Below, one piece after another: positions 5,100 to 5,681 of a stretch of 5,681 nucleotides of DNA (position 1 is the stretch's first letter; each line of letters starts with the position of its first letter). A program made the translations under genes and the position numbers. A model generated the notes under the pieces. The model was not told where the DNA came from, ran no database searches, and was given only the letters and a program-made list of their open reading frames with translations. The stretch covers positions 1 to 5,681 of the forward strand of contig JAFWOP010000173.1 in assembly GCA_017545365.1 (NCBI GenBank), given 5' to 3'. Source of the DNA: Bacteroidales bacterium (lineage in GTDB: Bacteria; Bacteroidota; Bacteroidia; Bacteroidales; P3).

Positions 5100-5130
5100 A
5101 AAAAAAATTGATTGTCTCACGACAACCAAT
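5100..5130 (-). terminator. Intrinsic terminator of the minus-strand DUF3256-like gene
   Basis: Read on the minus strand, ATTGGTTGTC, loop GTGA (a GNRA tetraloop), GACAATCAAT forms a 10-bp stem with one G-U pair, followed by eight T's (plus-strand A's at 5100-5107). It lies 104 bases beyond the stop of the minus-strand gene. Confidence 0.85.
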
Positions 5131-5159
5131 CTTCTAATTAACCTTAATAATCTAATACC

Positions 5160-5237
5160 ATGAAAAACACACATGCAAAGATAAGCATTTATTTTCTATT
5201 CCGCAATACTTTTCTGCAACTTTCTGCCAATATTTAA
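5160..5237 (+). other. Short 25-codon ORF, possible leader peptide or gene-start remnant
   Basis: ATG at 5160 to TAA at 5235-5237 encodes MKNTHAKISIYFLFRNTFLQ followed by LSANI. The start is preceded by TAACCTTAATAATCTAATACC, an A/T-rich leader of the kind seen before Bacteroidota outer-membrane and secreted protein genes, and the peptide begins with lysine and then a hydrophobic stretch like the front of a signal peptide. The stop overlaps the stop of the convergent minus-strand gene within TTAA. No TAnnTTTG promoter is seen ahead of it, and the minus-strand terminator lies just upstream. It may be the broken 5' end of a lost gene, a small peptide or chance; no function is assigned. Confidence 0.25.
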
Positions 5238-5681
5238 CGTTCGAAAACAAATTCACCCTCCCATTTAAGATTCGTTGACGGTTTTGTGATTTCTTTCTGC
5301 TCTTCATTGGCTGGAGCATCCAGTTTGCAAACGGGTGTCAGGGTCATTGTGGTCGTCTCGTCGTTAAGTGTTGCAACCACCATATCGTCAATCGGCGGAA
5401 GGTAGTCAGAAGCCTGCAGCGGTCGCCATTTCATTGAGTAGAACGATACCGTGCTTTCCTGGACATCCTTACCGTAAGTACGCACCAAGCAAATAATCTG
5501 GCATGCGCTATCTACAGGCTCCGCTACAGGAAGCAGACGCATGGCTATCGAAGAAGCCTCATTGAGCGATAGTGCTGCATAGCGGTCGGTCAGCTGTAGC
5601 ATCCGACTTTTGCCTCCTAGCGTGTTAGCAACCTCAGCATTCATCTTGGAGTCGATGAAATCGATGAAGTCCAGACGATTA
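5234..5681 (-). CDS. DUF3256-like protein, C-terminal part (5' end outside window)
   Basis: The last 148 codons of a minus-strand gene whose frame is open to the window edge; stop at 5234-5236. The visible start NRLDFIDFIDSKMNAEVANT, then LGGKSRM, LTDRYAALSL, MRLLPV, an IICLVRTYG strand and YLPPIDDM, resembles from memory the DUF3256 family of Bacteroidales proteins: about 200 residues, usually with a signal peptide, function unknown. A methionine at 5644 could serve as a start on paper, but the conserved-looking RLDFIDFIDSK segment lies before it, so it is internal. No transmembrane segment is visible in this part. It converges on rpmA, has its own terminator, and has no visible functional link to the ribosomal operon. 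Family assignment is moderately sure; role unknown. Confidence 0.65.
   Translation of the reverse strand, partial: NRLDFIDFIDSKMNAEVANTLGGKSRMLQLTDRYAALSLNEASSIAMRLLPVAEPVDSACQIICLVRTYGKDVQESTVSFYSMKWRPLQASDYLPPIDDMVVATLNDETTTMTLTPVCKLDAPANEEQKEITKPSTNLKWEGEFVFER

Overview
The window looks like chromosomal DNA of a Bacteroidales bacterium, most likely Prevotella or a close relative. Three intergenic sites match the Bacteroidota promoter pattern (TTTG, about 20 bases, then TAnnTTTG). The protein set also fits: a class III fructose-1,6-bisphosphatase tail, a very short HPPK, a secreted M64 peptidase, type I asparaginase, rubrerythrin and a DUF3256-like protein. Genus is inferred from memory of protein families, not from a search.

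Left part (1-3003, plus strand): the 3' end of fbp is followed after 23 bases by folK (compact HPPK), then by a secreted M64-type metallopeptidase, then by ansA (cytoplasmic type I L-asparaginase). The first three genes are tightly packed and could share a transcript. ansA has its own near-perfect promoter, placed so close to its ATG that the mRNA would be nearly leaderless. The folK/peptidase junction carries a 20-bp tandem duplication that seems to have split a former ATGA stop/start overlap.

Middle (3004-4349): a single rubrerythrin gene ends in a strong intrinsic terminator. It is followed by about 630 bases without a protein gene. This stretch holds a promoter and terminator bracketing about 90 bases (a candidate small RNA at about 4036-4130), several inverted repeats including two directly abutting ones at 4152-4204, and the rplU promoter with a leader of roughly 85 bases that can fold.

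Right part (4350-5681): the rplU-rpmA ribosomal operon (L21, L27) ends in an intrinsic terminator. A convergent minus-strand gene, DUF3256-like and cut by the window edge, enters from the right and has its own terminator at 5100-5130. Between them lies a 25-codon plus-strand ORF that looks like the start of a longer gene.

Most genes here are ordinary housekeeping or stress genes. The items most worth a second look are the candidate small RNA, the rplU leader, the duplication at the folK stop, the leaderless ansA promoter and the minimal HPPK. I found no sign of a defence system, CRISPR array, insertion sequence or tRNA/rRNA gene.
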